The notes under the pieces are model-generated. The model was not told the DNA's origin. It did not search any database and worked only from the letters and a program-made list of their open reading frames with translations. This document shows positions 25,090-33,249 of a stretch of 64,000 nt of DNA, in pieces. This DNA is from Enterococcus phoeniculicola ATCC BAA-412 (GTDB taxonomy: Bacteria > Bacillota > Bacilli > Lactobacillales > Enterococcaceae). The position numbers and the translations under genes were made by a program. Position 1 is the stretch's first letter. The number at the start of each line of letters is the position of its first letter. The stretch is taken from contig NZ_ASWE01000001.1 in assembly GCF_000407505.1 (NCBI RefSeq), positions 741,324 to 805,323 on the forward strand. Direction: 5' to 3'.

Positions 25090-26403
25090 ATGACAGAAGC
25101 CAGTAAGTTGAAACAGTATAAAAAAATGGATGTTTTAAAAGCAACAGAGCAACGTCTTACTTATATTTTTACTGAGTTTAATCACGTTTATTTTTCCCTA
25201 AGTGGTGGGAAAGATAGTGGCTTAATGGTGCAGATTGCGAATAGAGTTGCAAAGAAGATGGGGAAAAAATTTGACTTATTTATTTTGGACATTGAAGCAA
25301 ATTACACAAGTACGGTCAAGTTCATAGAGAGAATGAAACGATTGTCTAATGTGGAGAATGTCTATCATTTTTGTCTTCCTTTTTTTGAAGATAACAATGT
25401 CAGTATTTTTCAACCCCAATGGATGATGTGGAATCCTCAAGAAGAAGAGAAATGGATTCAAGCGATGCCAAAAGATGCAATCAAAGAGTCGGACATAGAT
25501 GGAGAATTACGTGATATTTTCTATAAAAGCAACGGAAATCCTGATAGATTTATGCGTTACTTTATCTATTGGTATCATCAACAGAAAAATTTTGAACCAG
25601 TAGCTTGTGGAATCGGCATTCGTGCAGAAGAAAGCATTCATCGACTTTCAAGTATCCTGTCAAAAAGAAATAAATATCATAAAATAAGCTGGATAAAACG
25701 ATTTTTTGATGATACCTACAACTTCTATCCAATTTACGATTGGAAAGTCGAAGATGTTTGGGGAGCAGTTGCTCAATTGGATCTGGATTTTAATCAGTTT
25801 TATGAGCAGTCTTACAAAATGGGGATTGCTTTTCAACATATGAGAATTTGTCAGCCTTATGGTTTACAGCAGCGTAAAAGTCTAAGTCAGTTTGCAGTAA
25901 TCGAACCAGAGCTATGGCAAAAAGTAGTCAATCGGGTGAGTGGTGCTGATTTTGGGCGATTTTATTCAAAAACCTCTCTACTTGGTCATCATCAATCAAG
26001 CAAACCCAAACATTTAACATGGCAAGAATATGCCATTTACCTTTTAGAAACCATTGGGCTGACCAGTACAGGGCTTCGAGATCATTATTATCGGAAAATT
26101 AAAATTCTAATGGATTATTACCAGAAAAACTATGGAATTACTCCGGATGATATGCCAGATGAATCAACTCGAAAAGAATGGCTGGCAGATGAAAAACTGT
26201 GGCATGATTGGAAAGGAATCGCACGAGCACTGGAGAAAAATGATTATGCATTAACGACTCGTGATTATGCATTAACAAAAGAAGACGAAAAAGAATTGTA
26301 TAAACTGTATTTTCAGTTTCAAGAAGTTACTGGAATTGATGAACTAGAAGGAAAAGTATATCAGAAAATTAAACAAAAATTACTGAGGAGTGAAAGTGAC
26401 TGA
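25090..26403 (+). CDS. IbrA/YbdN-like PAPS reductase-family protein
   Basis: 437 residues with a PP-loop ATP pyrophosphatase motif (SLSGGKDSGLMVQ) near residue 38. Family-typical stretches follow (CGIGIRAEESIHRL, FYPIYDWKVEDVWGAV, RICQPYGLQQRKSL). E. coli YbdN and IbrA have this architecture. IbrA, with IbrB, is needed for strong expression of the Ig-binding eib genes; its chemistry is unknown. TGA lies directly before ATG 25090, so this start is fixed. It overlaps the next gene by one base. It is not an assimilatory PAPS reductase, since no sulfur pathway genes are nearby. Confidence 0.85.
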   Translation: MTEASKLKQYKKMDVLKATEQRLTYIFTEFNHVYFSLSGGKDSGLMVQIANRVAKKMGKKFDLFILDIEANYTSTVKFIERMKRLSNVENVYHFCLPFFEDNNVSIFQPQWMMWNPQEEEKWIQAMPKDAIKESDIDGELRDIFYKSNGNPDRFMRYFIYWYHQQKNFEPVACGIGIRAEESIHRLSSILSKRNKYHKISWIKRFFDDTYNFYPIYDWKVEDVWGAVAQLDLDFNQFYEQSYKMGIAFQHMRICQPYGLQQRKSLSQFAVIEPELWQKVVNRVSGADFGRFYSKTSLLGHHQSSKPKHLTWQEYAIYLLETIGLTSTGLRDHYYRKIKILMDYYQKNYGITPDDMPDESTRKEWLADEKLWHDWKGIARALEKNDYALTTRDYALTKEDEKELYKLYFQFQEVTGIDELEGKVYQKIKQKLLRSESD

Positions 26404-26822
26404 TGAAGAATACCTGGTATTTGTTTAAAGAGCCATATGATAAGACAATCTTTTATAGTAAAATGGCGGCATATTTTGCAGAAAGAACCTATCGTACACA
26501 ATTTCCGTATCTTATTAATTCTCCAGAGACTTCTTGGTTCGTTATTGAAGATGAACATAAAAAAGTTATCGGGTTTTCCTCGTTTGAAGAAAAGAGAAGG
26601 GGAGTCGAGATTGGGGATGTTTACGTTTTAAATGATGAGGCATTATGGAAAAAGCTTGTGTCTAAAACCATTCGTGAGGCGAAAAAACTAAACAAGCCAC
26701 TATTATTTACAGCAGTGAAGACAAAAGAAGAGGCCTCTTTTTTTCAATATAAGGGATTTAAAGTTCAACGTTTTTCAAAAAATTATTTATATTTAGAAAT
26801 GAAGGTGCCTGTCATTGAATGA
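26403..26822 (+). CDS. GNAT-like acetyltransferase encoded between ibrA-like and ibrB-like genes
   Basis: 139 residues with a compact acetyltransferase-like pattern (SWFVIEDEHKKVIGFSSFEEKRRGVEIGDVYV, then TKEEASFFQYKGFKVQ and LYLEMKV). The acetyl-CoA loop is not textbook, so the assignment rests on the strand order and the Y-K-GF motif. It overlaps both neighbours (1 bp and 8 bp), so all three are translationally coupled and probably work together. Confidence 0.65.
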   Translation: MKNTWYLFKEPYDKTIFYSKMAAYFAERTYRTQFPYLINSPETSWFVIEDEHKKVIGFSSFEEKRRGVEIGDVYVLNDEALWKKLVSKTIREAKKLNKPLLFTAVKTKEEASFFQYKGFKVQRFSKNYLYLEMKVPVIE

Positions 26823-27342
26823 AGGGATAAAGTTTCCTGTGATGCACCCAATGATGGTGCCCGTTGATCAAATTAGTGCGAATGGGTACAATCCAAATCA
26901 AATGGCACAAAATGAGCGTAAACTTCTTGAACGTTCAATAAGCGAAGATGGCTTTACCCAGCCGATTGTTTGTTACTATGACAAGATTAAAGATATCTAT
27001 TTGATTGTGGATGGATTTCACCGATATACTGTTGGAAAAACAAAATTTAAGCTGAGTCATCTTCCAGTCGTATTGATTGAAAAAGAAATTGAAAATCGGA
27101 TGGCCAGCACTATTCGTCACAACCGTGCAAGAGGGGTACATCAAATTGATAAACTGGCTTCTATAGTGTTGATGCTGTCAAATAAAGGGTGGTCAGATAA
27201 AAAAATATCAGATCATTTAGGTATGGAGACAGAAGAAATCATGCGCCTAAAGCAGTCTACTGGATTAAAAGAAGCATTTATTAATCATGAATTTAGTAAG
27301 TCATGGGATGTATTTGAAGCAAAATATTATCCGAATACTTAG
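26815..27342 (+). CDS. IbrB/YbdM-like ParB-domain protein
   Basis: 175 residues. The ParB/sulfiredoxin-like domain (about 10-110) shows SEDGFTQPIVCYYD, LIVDGFHRYTVG and TIRHNRARGVHQ. A short HTH-like part follows (KGWSDKKISDHLGMETEEIMRLK). E. coli IbrB and YbdM match this layout and are always paired with IbrA/YbdN. The start is TTG at 26815, eight bases inside the preceding gene. It is not the chromosomal ParB: no ParA or parS is nearby and the centromere-binding region is minimal. Confidence 0.85.
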   Translation: MNEGIKFPVMHPMMVPVDQISANGYNPNQMAQNERKLLERSISEDGFTQPIVCYYDKIKDIYLIVDGFHRYTVGKTKFKLSHLPVVLIEKEIENRMASTIRHNRARGVHQIDKLASIVLMLSNKGWSDKKISDHLGMETEEIMRLKQSTGLKEAFINHEFSKSWDVFEAKYYPNT

Positions 27343-27409
27343 TGACTAACTAGCGTGGAAAGTGAATTCATCTTTTAGTTTAGTAGCAATTCTTCCTGTT
27401 AATAGGAGG

Positions 27410-27436
27410 CTTAGCTTTTAGTAAGCTGAGTTTTTT
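27410..27436 (+). terminator. Terminator of the ibrA-GNAT-ibrB operon
   Basis: CTTAGCTT (27410-27417) pairs with AAGCTGAG (27423-27430), followed by six T residues. Confidence 0.75.
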
Positions 27437-28124
27437 AGAACTACATGAAAAAAACAGGAGACAATGGATCACCTGAAAATTTGTAATCTACTCTACTATA
27501 AAAGTTTGTCAAATTTTTCAAAAAATCAAATAAAGAAAATATAAGTTTAAAAAAAGATTTTTTAAAAGAATTATTTTGAAAAGAGATATATCGGAGGGAA
27601 CCTATTCTTATTAAATGTTCTTTTTCCGTTTATATAGATCAGGGATGAAAAAAATGAAACTAGCAGGGGAATTAAGTAGTGTTTATCAGATAAATATGGA
27701 TTGAAAGGATGGTGTCGTAAAAAGTGAAGAGGTAGTGGGAAAGAAAAAAAACTAAATAAAGCACATAGTTATTTGAAATAATCAGATAAAATTCATCAAG
27801 AAACTATTTCAGAATTCAAAGAAATAGTTTATTCTTTTTCTGCAGAAAATACGGTTGTTATTTATGGTGGTTTTTCTTGGAAGAAAGTATTCCAAGAAAA
27901 AAATGAATCGATTTTCCATCTTTTTGATGTATCTAATAAAAAGAATTAGATTAGAATAACTACAAAGACTCACTCATATCAAATTATAATGCATGTTATT
28001 TCTAGTGTCAAAGGTTTAAGACCAAAAAAATGTTTTTTTTAGGAGAAAGTGCATAGATATGAGACAAGAATGTTTTCATCTCATTGGTATTCCAGAGAGA
28101 AGATTCGTACGTATGGTTTTTTTA
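27437..28124. other. Gene-poor stretch before the recombinase, with a possible gene relic
   Basis: AT-rich, with no intact gene. An open frame of 55 codons at 27782-27949 (residues include KIHQETISEFKEIVYSFSAE and VVIYGGFSWKKVFQ) has no start codon and no ribosome binding site, so it looks like the tail of a lost gene. I do not recognise it. Confidence 0.5.
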
Positions 28125-28147
28125 AGCCGTCTATTGAGCCGTCAAAA
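28125..28147 (+). repeat. Paired CCGTC direct repeats upstream of the recombinase gene
   Basis: AGCCGTC at 28125-28131 and AGCCGTCAAAA at 28137-28147, with cores 12 bp apart. The same arrangement recurs downstream at 29344-29366. Such paired short direct repeats are typical of arm-type sites bound by the N-terminal domain of tyrosine integrases. Confidence 0.6.
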
Positions 28148-28156
28148 TAGAAGGGA

Positions 28157-29257
28157 TTGGATAATTTGCCACGTAGAGGAGAAAATATTTATAAACGAAA
28201 AGATGGCCGTTGGGAAGGTCGATACATTAAAAAGCGTCATGTTAATGGAGACATCCAATATGGCTACATCTATGGTTATACATATCGAGTGGTCAGAGAA
28301 AAATTGCTCGAAAAAAAAATAGAGATAAGACAAACGAGCGAGTGTACTACTTATGAGGGAACAATTGAACAATGGATTGAATCATGGCTAGCTGGTGCAT
28401 TTTCAAAACAAGTGAAGCCTTCTACACTCGCTAGCTACCAATACAAATTACGAAGGTATGTTATTTCAAATATAGGAAATGTCAAGCTGAATCAATTGAA
28501 TGCAACGATGATACAAACACTCGTTGATACTTTAGTAGAAGATCAACTATCAGTTACTTCTATTCGTTTAGTGGTTCAAATTTTTAAACGTTCGTTAAAA
28601 GATGCGATGCTGCAAAGAGGAATCAATAATGAATTGTTCGAGAATATCAATTTTCCAACATCTGTTTCAAAGACAATTCCTGCTTTAACCTCACAAGAAC
28701 AAAAGCGACTAGAAAAAGCAGCAGAAGAATCAAGTCTTGGCTTGCCAATATTGATAGCATTACACACAGGTATGAGAATCGGCGAGATAAGTGCATTGAG
28801 ATGGGAGGCTATTGATTTTGAGGCTAAAGAGCTTTCTGTGGAGCAGACTCTTCAAAGAATTCCGTTACCAAATAATGAGGGGAAAACGAAGGTGGTTATT
28901 GGTTCAACAAAAAGTTCATCTTCTCACCGAGTAATTCCGCTGAATAAAAAGATAATGAGTCATTTAAAAAAAGCAAGAAAAGAAGCAACAAGTGAGTATG
29001 TTGTTGGAGAAAATGGCCATTACTTAGAACCGCGAACGATCACCTATCGCTTTAAGAAAATTCTTTCATCAAATAATTTAACGATGATCCATTTCCATCA
29101 GCTGCGGCACACCTTTGCTACTCGCTTATTAGAGCTTGGTGCGGATGTTGCTTCAGTTAGTGCCTTACTTGGACATCATTCAATAAAAATGACATTAGAT
29201 ATTTATATTACGTCACAAATGTCGCAAAGAAAGAAGTGGATTAATCAGTTAGTCTAG
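28157..29257 (+). CDS. Tyrosine recombinase/integrase
   Basis: 366 residues. An N-terminal AP2-like arm-binding part (RRGENIYKRKDGRWEGRYIK) and a SAM-like core-binding domain (about 70-150) precede the catalytic domain. Catalytic residues are visible: Arg in HTGMRIGEISALRW, HxxR in FHQLRHTFATRLLELG, His in LLGHHS and Tyr in LDIYITS. The start is TTG at 28157. No excisionase, relaxase or phage gene accompanies it. It is therefore a solitary integrase, either a remnant or one acting on local sites near WxL cluster 2. Confidence 0.88.
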   Translation: MDNLPRRGENIYKRKDGRWEGRYIKKRHVNGDIQYGYIYGYTYRVVREKLLEKKIEIRQTSECTTYEGTIEQWIESWLAGAFSKQVKPSTLASYQYKLRRYVISNIGNVKLNQLNATMIQTLVDTLVEDQLSVTSIRLVVQIFKRSLKDAMLQRGINNELFENINFPTSVSKTIPALTSQEQKRLEKAAEESSLGLPILIALHTGMRIGEISALRWEAIDFEAKELSVEQTLQRIPLPNNEGKTKVVIGSTKSSSSHRVIPLNKKIMSHLKKARKEATSEYVVGENGHYLEPRTITYRFKKILSSNNLTMIHFHQLRHTFATRLLELGADVASVSALLGHHSIKMTLDIYITSQMSQRKKWINQLV

Positions 29258-29314
29258 ACAAAAATGAGTGTGCTTCTATGAAGGACATTCTGAGTAAAAA
29301 TAACTTTAGTTATC

Positions 29315-29366
29315 GACGCTTGTTTTAAAAAGTCAAAGTAATAGACCGTCAAACAAGCCGTCAAAA
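29315..29366 (+). repeat. Paired CCGTC direct repeats and imperfect inverted repeat downstream of the recombinase
   Basis: GACCGTCAAA (29344-29353) and AGCCGTCAAAA (29356-29366) have cores 12 bp apart, as on the upstream side. GACGCTTGTTT (29315-29325) is an imperfect inverted copy of AAACAAGCCGTC (29351-29362), lacking one base. Integrase arm or core sites are the likely explanation. Confidence 0.55.
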
Positions 29367-29397
29367 CATTTTTATAAGCTACTCTCACAAGTAAAAT

Positions 29398-29450
29398 AGC
29401 TCCCTTTTCTTGGAATACTTTCTTCTAAGAAAAAGGAGCCTTTTTTCCCT
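29398..29450 (+). terminator. Terminator after the recombinase
   Basis: AGCTCCCTTTTCTT pairs with AAGAAAAAGGAGC across a 15-base loop and is followed by TTTTTT. Confidence 0.75.
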
Positions 29451-29724
29451 TCTTTAAAAACAACCTAAAAACCAATGTTAGACGTACTGATATTGAGCCT
29501 TTTTTAGTGTGTGTAAATATCTTTATAGAATGATTATAACGCTTATTCATAAAAAACACTCAAAAAAGTAATTGAATTTTTTGTGAATTATTTGAAACAG
29601 AAAATAAGTTTATTACTTTGTTTCTTTATGAATGGAGCAACTTGCTTATCAGTGTGAAAGGAGGCTGTATGATCGTTTACAATTTTTAAAAGTTTAAGAG
29701 TGTAAAAAATAGGAGGAAATAAGA

Positions 29725-30444
29725 ATGAAAAAAATGAAAATTGCAGCACTATCAACATTGTTAGTAAGTACAGTTGTATTGTCAGGTGGGTTATCAGCAT
29801 TTGCTGATTCAACTTACTCAACACCAGGTCATGTCACTTTGACAGAAAATGATGAGCCAACAGGTCCAGTTGATCCAACAGACCCAACAAAACCAATTGT
29901 AGATCCAGAAGAAGAAGGCGGAAAAGAAACTGGAAACCAAGGACCTTTATCTCTTGATATAGCACCAAAATCATTTGATTTCGGTACACAAAAAATGTAT
30001 ACAGCTGAACATACATACCAAGCAGTCAATACTGCAGATGCAACTGCAGGAATTACAAACCAATACCTACAAGTAACAGATAACCGTGATGCTGATACAT
30101 TTGGTTGGGTTATTACAGTGAAACAAGATCGCTATTTAACAGATGATACAAAAGGAAATACATTGACAGGTTCTATCATCAATATTCCAGCTGGAGAAGC
30201 ACGTAATAACTTAGCTGCTGATCCGACTGCGGTAGATGCAAAATTAAAAACGTCAGCAGTAGCAATTGACCTAACAGAACAACGAGTATTTGAAGCACCG
30301 GAATCTGTAAAAGCAGGTAAAGGAACAAGTACATCACTATGGTCAGCAGCAGATGTCAGCTTAACGATTCCTGCAAATGTTGCAAAAGCGGGAGACTATA
30401 CAAACAATGTTGTATGGACATTGACTGCAGAAGTTGGCAAATAA
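29725..30444 (+). CDS. WxL-domain cell-wall protein, first of WxL cluster 2
   Basis: 239 residues: signal peptide (to ...SAFA-DST), a short acidic/proline linker (GPVDPTDPTKPIVDPEEEGG), and a WxL domain from GPLSLDIAPKSFDFG. Proximal motif is FGWVITVK (Trp-Val-Ile, non-canonical); distal is NNVVWTLTAE. Start ATG follows AGGAGG. First gene of a six-gene operon. Confidence 0.9.
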   Translation: MKKMKIAALSTLLVSTVVLSGGLSAFADSTYSTPGHVTLTENDEPTGPVDPTDPTKPIVDPEEEGGKETGNQGPLSLDIAPKSFDFGTQKMYTAEHTYQAVNTADATAGITNQYLQVTDNRDADTFGWVITVKQDRYLTDDTKGNTLTGSIINIPAGEARNNLAADPTAVDAKLKTSAVAIDLTEQRVFEAPESVKAGKGTSTSLWSAADVSLTIPANVAKAGDYTNNVVWTLTAEVGK

Positions 30445-30482
30445 AAACAAAAATATAACTAAAGTTATCGAAGGAGAAAAAA

Positions 30483-31217
30483 ATGAAAAAAACAAGTTTA
30501 TTATTTAGTGCAGCAATTTTAAGCTCTCTATTCTTAGGAACAGGATCTGCTTTTGCTGTTGCAGACGGACCTGGATCACCTGATGTTCCAGCTCATGGTG
30601 AAGGATCTATTGGATTTACAGAAAATACAGGACCAACTGGACCAGTAGACCCAACAGACCCAAGTAAACCAGACCCAACAGGACCAGATGGCGAGAACGA
30701 AAATACAGATGCAGATGGACCATTATCACTAGATGTGTACCCATCAAAATTTGAATTTGGTTTAGCAAATCCAGTAGATATGAAAGAAAATACATATGCT
30801 TCTTCTGTCACAGGAAATCATTTCTTACAAGTAACGGATAACCGCAGTGATGCAGACGGTTGGTCAGTGACGGTTGCTCGTTCAGAATTTAAATTAGATG
30901 GCGGAACAGATGAACTAACTGGTTCTATTTTCACATTACCTCTTGCTACAGCAGTTGGACGTAATGCTTTGTCTGCTATTCCTGTGGATGCAGATTCAAC
31001 TTTAACGACTGCGGGTGTTGACACAGCTATTCCTGTTGGTGATGGAAATGCAGTGACAATCTTTGGAGCAGATGGAACGGCAAATGTTGGGAAATCAACA
31101 AGTACGTATACTTGGGATGCAGCAAAAGAAACATTGACTGTGAAACAAAACACCGCAAAAAAAGGAACCTTCAAATCAACAGTTAACTGGACAATTACTG
31201 CAACACCAGCTTCATAA
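30483..31217 (+). CDS. WxL-domain cell-wall protein, second of cluster 2
   Basis: 244 residues. Signal peptide starts MKKTSLLFSA, identical to the next gene, which indicates tandem duplication. The linker is GPVDPTDPSKPDPTGPDG and the WxL domain starts GPLSLDVYPSKFEFG. Proximal motif GWSVTVA and distal STVNWTITATP both deviate from Leu. A hairpin (CCTCCA/TGGAGG, about 31233-31252) without a U-tract follows and may stabilise the message. Confidence 0.9.
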   Translation: MKKTSLLFSAAILSSLFLGTGSAFAVADGPGSPDVPAHGEGSIGFTENTGPTGPVDPTDPSKPDPTGPDGENENTDADGPLSLDVYPSKFEFGLANPVDMKENTYASSVTGNHFLQVTDNRSDADGWSVTVARSEFKLDGGTDELTGSIFTLPLATAVGRNALSAIPVDADSTLTTAGVDTAIPVGDGNAVTIFGADGTANVGKSTSTYTWDAAKETLTVKQNTAKKGTFKSTVNWTITATPAS

Positions 31218-31287
31218 TTAGTAATAAAATCCCTCCATCTTTTTAGGTGGAGGAATAAATTAGGGAAGATATTCAGGAGGAATACAA

Positions 31288-32028
31288 ATGAAAAAAACAA
31301 GTTTATTATTTAGCGCAGTACTATTAGGCTCATTAGCTGTAGGAACGGGATCAGCATATGCTGCAGGAATTGGGACGGCTGCAGATCCTGCACAAGGTAC
31401 TGCAACAATTCTATTTAAAGACAATGATTCTACAACAGGTCCAGTAGATCCAACAGATCCAACAAAACCTAATCCAGAAACGCTACCAGATGATGAAAAT
31501 GACAAAACAGATGCACCTGGTCCATTGTCATTAGATGTGTATCCAGCATTCTTTAGTTTCGGCGAACAAATGGTTGATTTAGCAGGTGGTACTTATGATT
31601 CAGTAAAAACTGGTACACACTATGTGCAAGTAACCGACAACCGCGACGATTTAGGTGGTTGGACTGTATCCATGAAACGTACAGAATTTGAAAATGCATC
31701 AGGAAACAAACTAACAGGTTCTGGTTTATATATCCCTGCAGGAACAGCTAGAAATACATTAGTTGCAGATCCAACTGTAGCAGATTCTAATGCAAAACTT
31801 GGTTTAGCTGAAGGAACCGGCGACTTTTCTGGTATGTACGCAATTGGTTTAACTGAATCAAAATTATTCGGTTACGGCAATGATGTACCAAAATTGGTAG
31901 GTAAAGGAACCACCGCTTATTCTTGGGATGCATCTGCTGAAAAACTACATGTACCAGCAGGAGTAGCTAAAAAAGGAACCTTCACATCAACTATTGACTG
32001 GACTTTAACTGCAGACGTAATGAACTAA
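31288..32028 (+). CDS. WxL-domain cell-wall protein, third of cluster 2
   Basis: 246 residues, a close paralogue of the preceding gene (same signal start, GPLSLDVYPAFFSFG, VQVTDNRDDLGGWTVSMKRTEF, distal STIDWTLTADV). Proximal motif is W-T-V. The linker is GPVDPTDPTKPNPE followed by acidic residues. Its ribosome binding site AGGAGG is strong. Confidence 0.9.
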   Translation: MKKTSLLFSAVLLGSLAVGTGSAYAAGIGTAADPAQGTATILFKDNDSTTGPVDPTDPTKPNPETLPDDENDKTDAPGPLSLDVYPAFFSFGEQMVDLAGGTYDSVKTGTHYVQVTDNRDDLGGWTVSMKRTEFENASGNKLTGSGLYIPAGTARNTLVADPTVADSNAKLGLAEGTGDFSGMYAIGLTESKLFGYGNDVPKLVGKGTTAYSWDASAEKLHVPAGVAKKGTFTSTIDWTLTADVMN

Positions 32029-32056
32029 GAAACTAACTTAAAGGATGAGATACTGT

Positions 32057-33235
32057 ATGACTAGAATCGGATGGAAGAAAAAATTAGTGGCGCTTGGATT
32101 AACCGTTTTATGTCTTGGGGGCATGAGGGGTCCTATTGCGTATGGAGACAATGACGACAATACTTCAGCAAATACAGGTGTTGGTTATAGTGTTCAAAAA
32201 GTAGACCCAGGAAATGAAGTCAACGATGCCAGTTCTTTTTATGATTTAGCCGTGAAGCCTGGAGAAAAACGAACAATTAAAGCGAAGCTAGTGAATCCTT
32301 CCGATGAAGAAATCACTATCGAATCAAAGCTCTATACAGCTTCGACTAATCAAAATGGGGAAATCAGTTATTCATCACAACCTGATGAGTTTGATGATAG
32401 TTTGAAAATAAAGTTGACAGATATTGGCGAAATTACATCCTCAGATGTGAAGGCAACCTTGAAACCAAATTCAGATAAAACAATTTCTGCAACAATTCAA
32501 GTACCAAAGGATGCAAAAGATGGGGTGATTCTTGGGTCTTGGTATTTTGAAAAACTAGGTCAAGGAGAAGCTGATAAAGACGATAAAGGGATTGTCATCA
32601 AGAATAAGTACAGTTATGCTATGGCAATCAAACTCACTGTCAATAAAGAAATTGAGACACCTAATTTAAATTTACTGAGTGTAACCACTGGATTAAACAA
32701 TTATCGAAAGGTCATTAATGCGAATATCCAAAATGATCAACCGGCAGTTGTTTCTAATCTAAGTATGACCGCGCAAGTTATGAAAAAAGGACAATTTGAT
32801 GTCTTATATGAAAATAGTGCAGAGAGTATGATCATGGCGCCAAATTCTAATTTTCCATTTCCAGTTTTTCTTGGGGAAGAACAATTAAAGGCTGGAGATT
32901 ATACGCTGAAGATGACTGCAAAAGCAGTGGATCCTAAATGGGAAGCGAAGACGTGGGAATGGACACAAGATTTCACGATTACGTCTGAAGAAGCAAGAAA
33001 ATTAAATGAAGAGGCCATCAATGATCCTCATCAGGAAACGCAATGGTGGCTTTACGCTTTGATTGGCTTAGGTATTGTACTTATTCTCGGTCTCCTTCTC
33101 TTTTTACTTTTAAAAAGACGAAAGAGAAAACAGCGAGAAAAGGAAGAAGCAGAGCGCAGAAGAAGGAAAAAAGCTAAACAAAAAAAGGCAAGACAAAAAA
33201 AAGAGAAATTGAAAAGAGAAGAAACTAAATCATAG
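32057..33235 (+). CDS. WxL-interacting protein (WxLIP; DUF916-DUF3324) of cluster 2
   Basis: Same architecture as the cluster 1 WxLIP (DLAVKPGEKRTIKAKLVNPSD; GLNNYRKVINANIQNDQPA; MIMAPNSNFPFPV). It has a C-terminal membrane helix followed by an unusually long tail of about 45 residues made almost only of Lys, Arg and Glu (KRRKRKQREKEEAERRRRKK). ATG 32045 is in frame but overlaps the AAGGA motif, so ATG 32057 is preferred. The long charged cytoplasmic tail differs from cluster 1. Confidence 0.88.
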   Translation: MTRIGWKKKLVALGLTVLCLGGMRGPIAYGDNDDNTSANTGVGYSVQKVDPGNEVNDASSFYDLAVKPGEKRTIKAKLVNPSDEEITIESKLYTASTNQNGEISYSSQPDEFDDSLKIKLTDIGEITSSDVKATLKPNSDKTISATIQVPKDAKDGVILGSWYFEKLGQGEADKDDKGIVIKNKYSYAMAIKLTVNKEIETPNLNLLSVTTGLNNYRKVINANIQNDQPAVVSNLSMTAQVMKKGQFDVLYENSAESMIMAPNSNFPFPVFLGEEQLKAGDYTLKMTAKAVDPKWEAKTWEWTQDFTITSEEARKLNEEAINDPHQETQWWLYALIGLGIVLILGLLLFLLLKRRKRKQREKEEAERRRRKKAKQKKARQKKEKLKREETKS

Positions 33236-33249
33236 AAAGGAAAGAGAAC

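Larger units (their letters stand above)
29258..29724. other. Intergenic region: repeats, terminator and WxL cluster 2 leader
   Basis: Besides the separately listed repeats and terminator, it holds TTTTTTGTGAATTATT (29577-29592) and a six-codon mini-ORF (ATG 29669, MIVYNF) preceded by AAAGGAGG (29657-29664). No confident promoter could be assigned to the WxL operon. Confidence 0.5.

Noticed and set aside
25090-26403. PAPS reductase-like gene as part of sulfate assimilation or a Dnd phosphorothioation locus
   Set aside because: No cys genes, and no dndD/E or restriction genes nearby; the sequence layout matches YbdN/IbrA.
26815-27342. ParB-like gene as a chromosome or plasmid partition protein
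   Set aside because: No ParA, no parS-like 16-mers and the short protein with its PAPS-reductase neighbour fits IbrB/YbdM instead.
27782-27949. 55-codon open frame before the recombinase
   Set aside because: No start codon or ribosome binding site; reported only as possible relic.
28059-28322. 87-codon frame overlapping the recombinase start, considered as an excisionase
   Set aside because: Two thirds of it overlaps the recombinase in another frame and its residues do not resemble an Xis protein.
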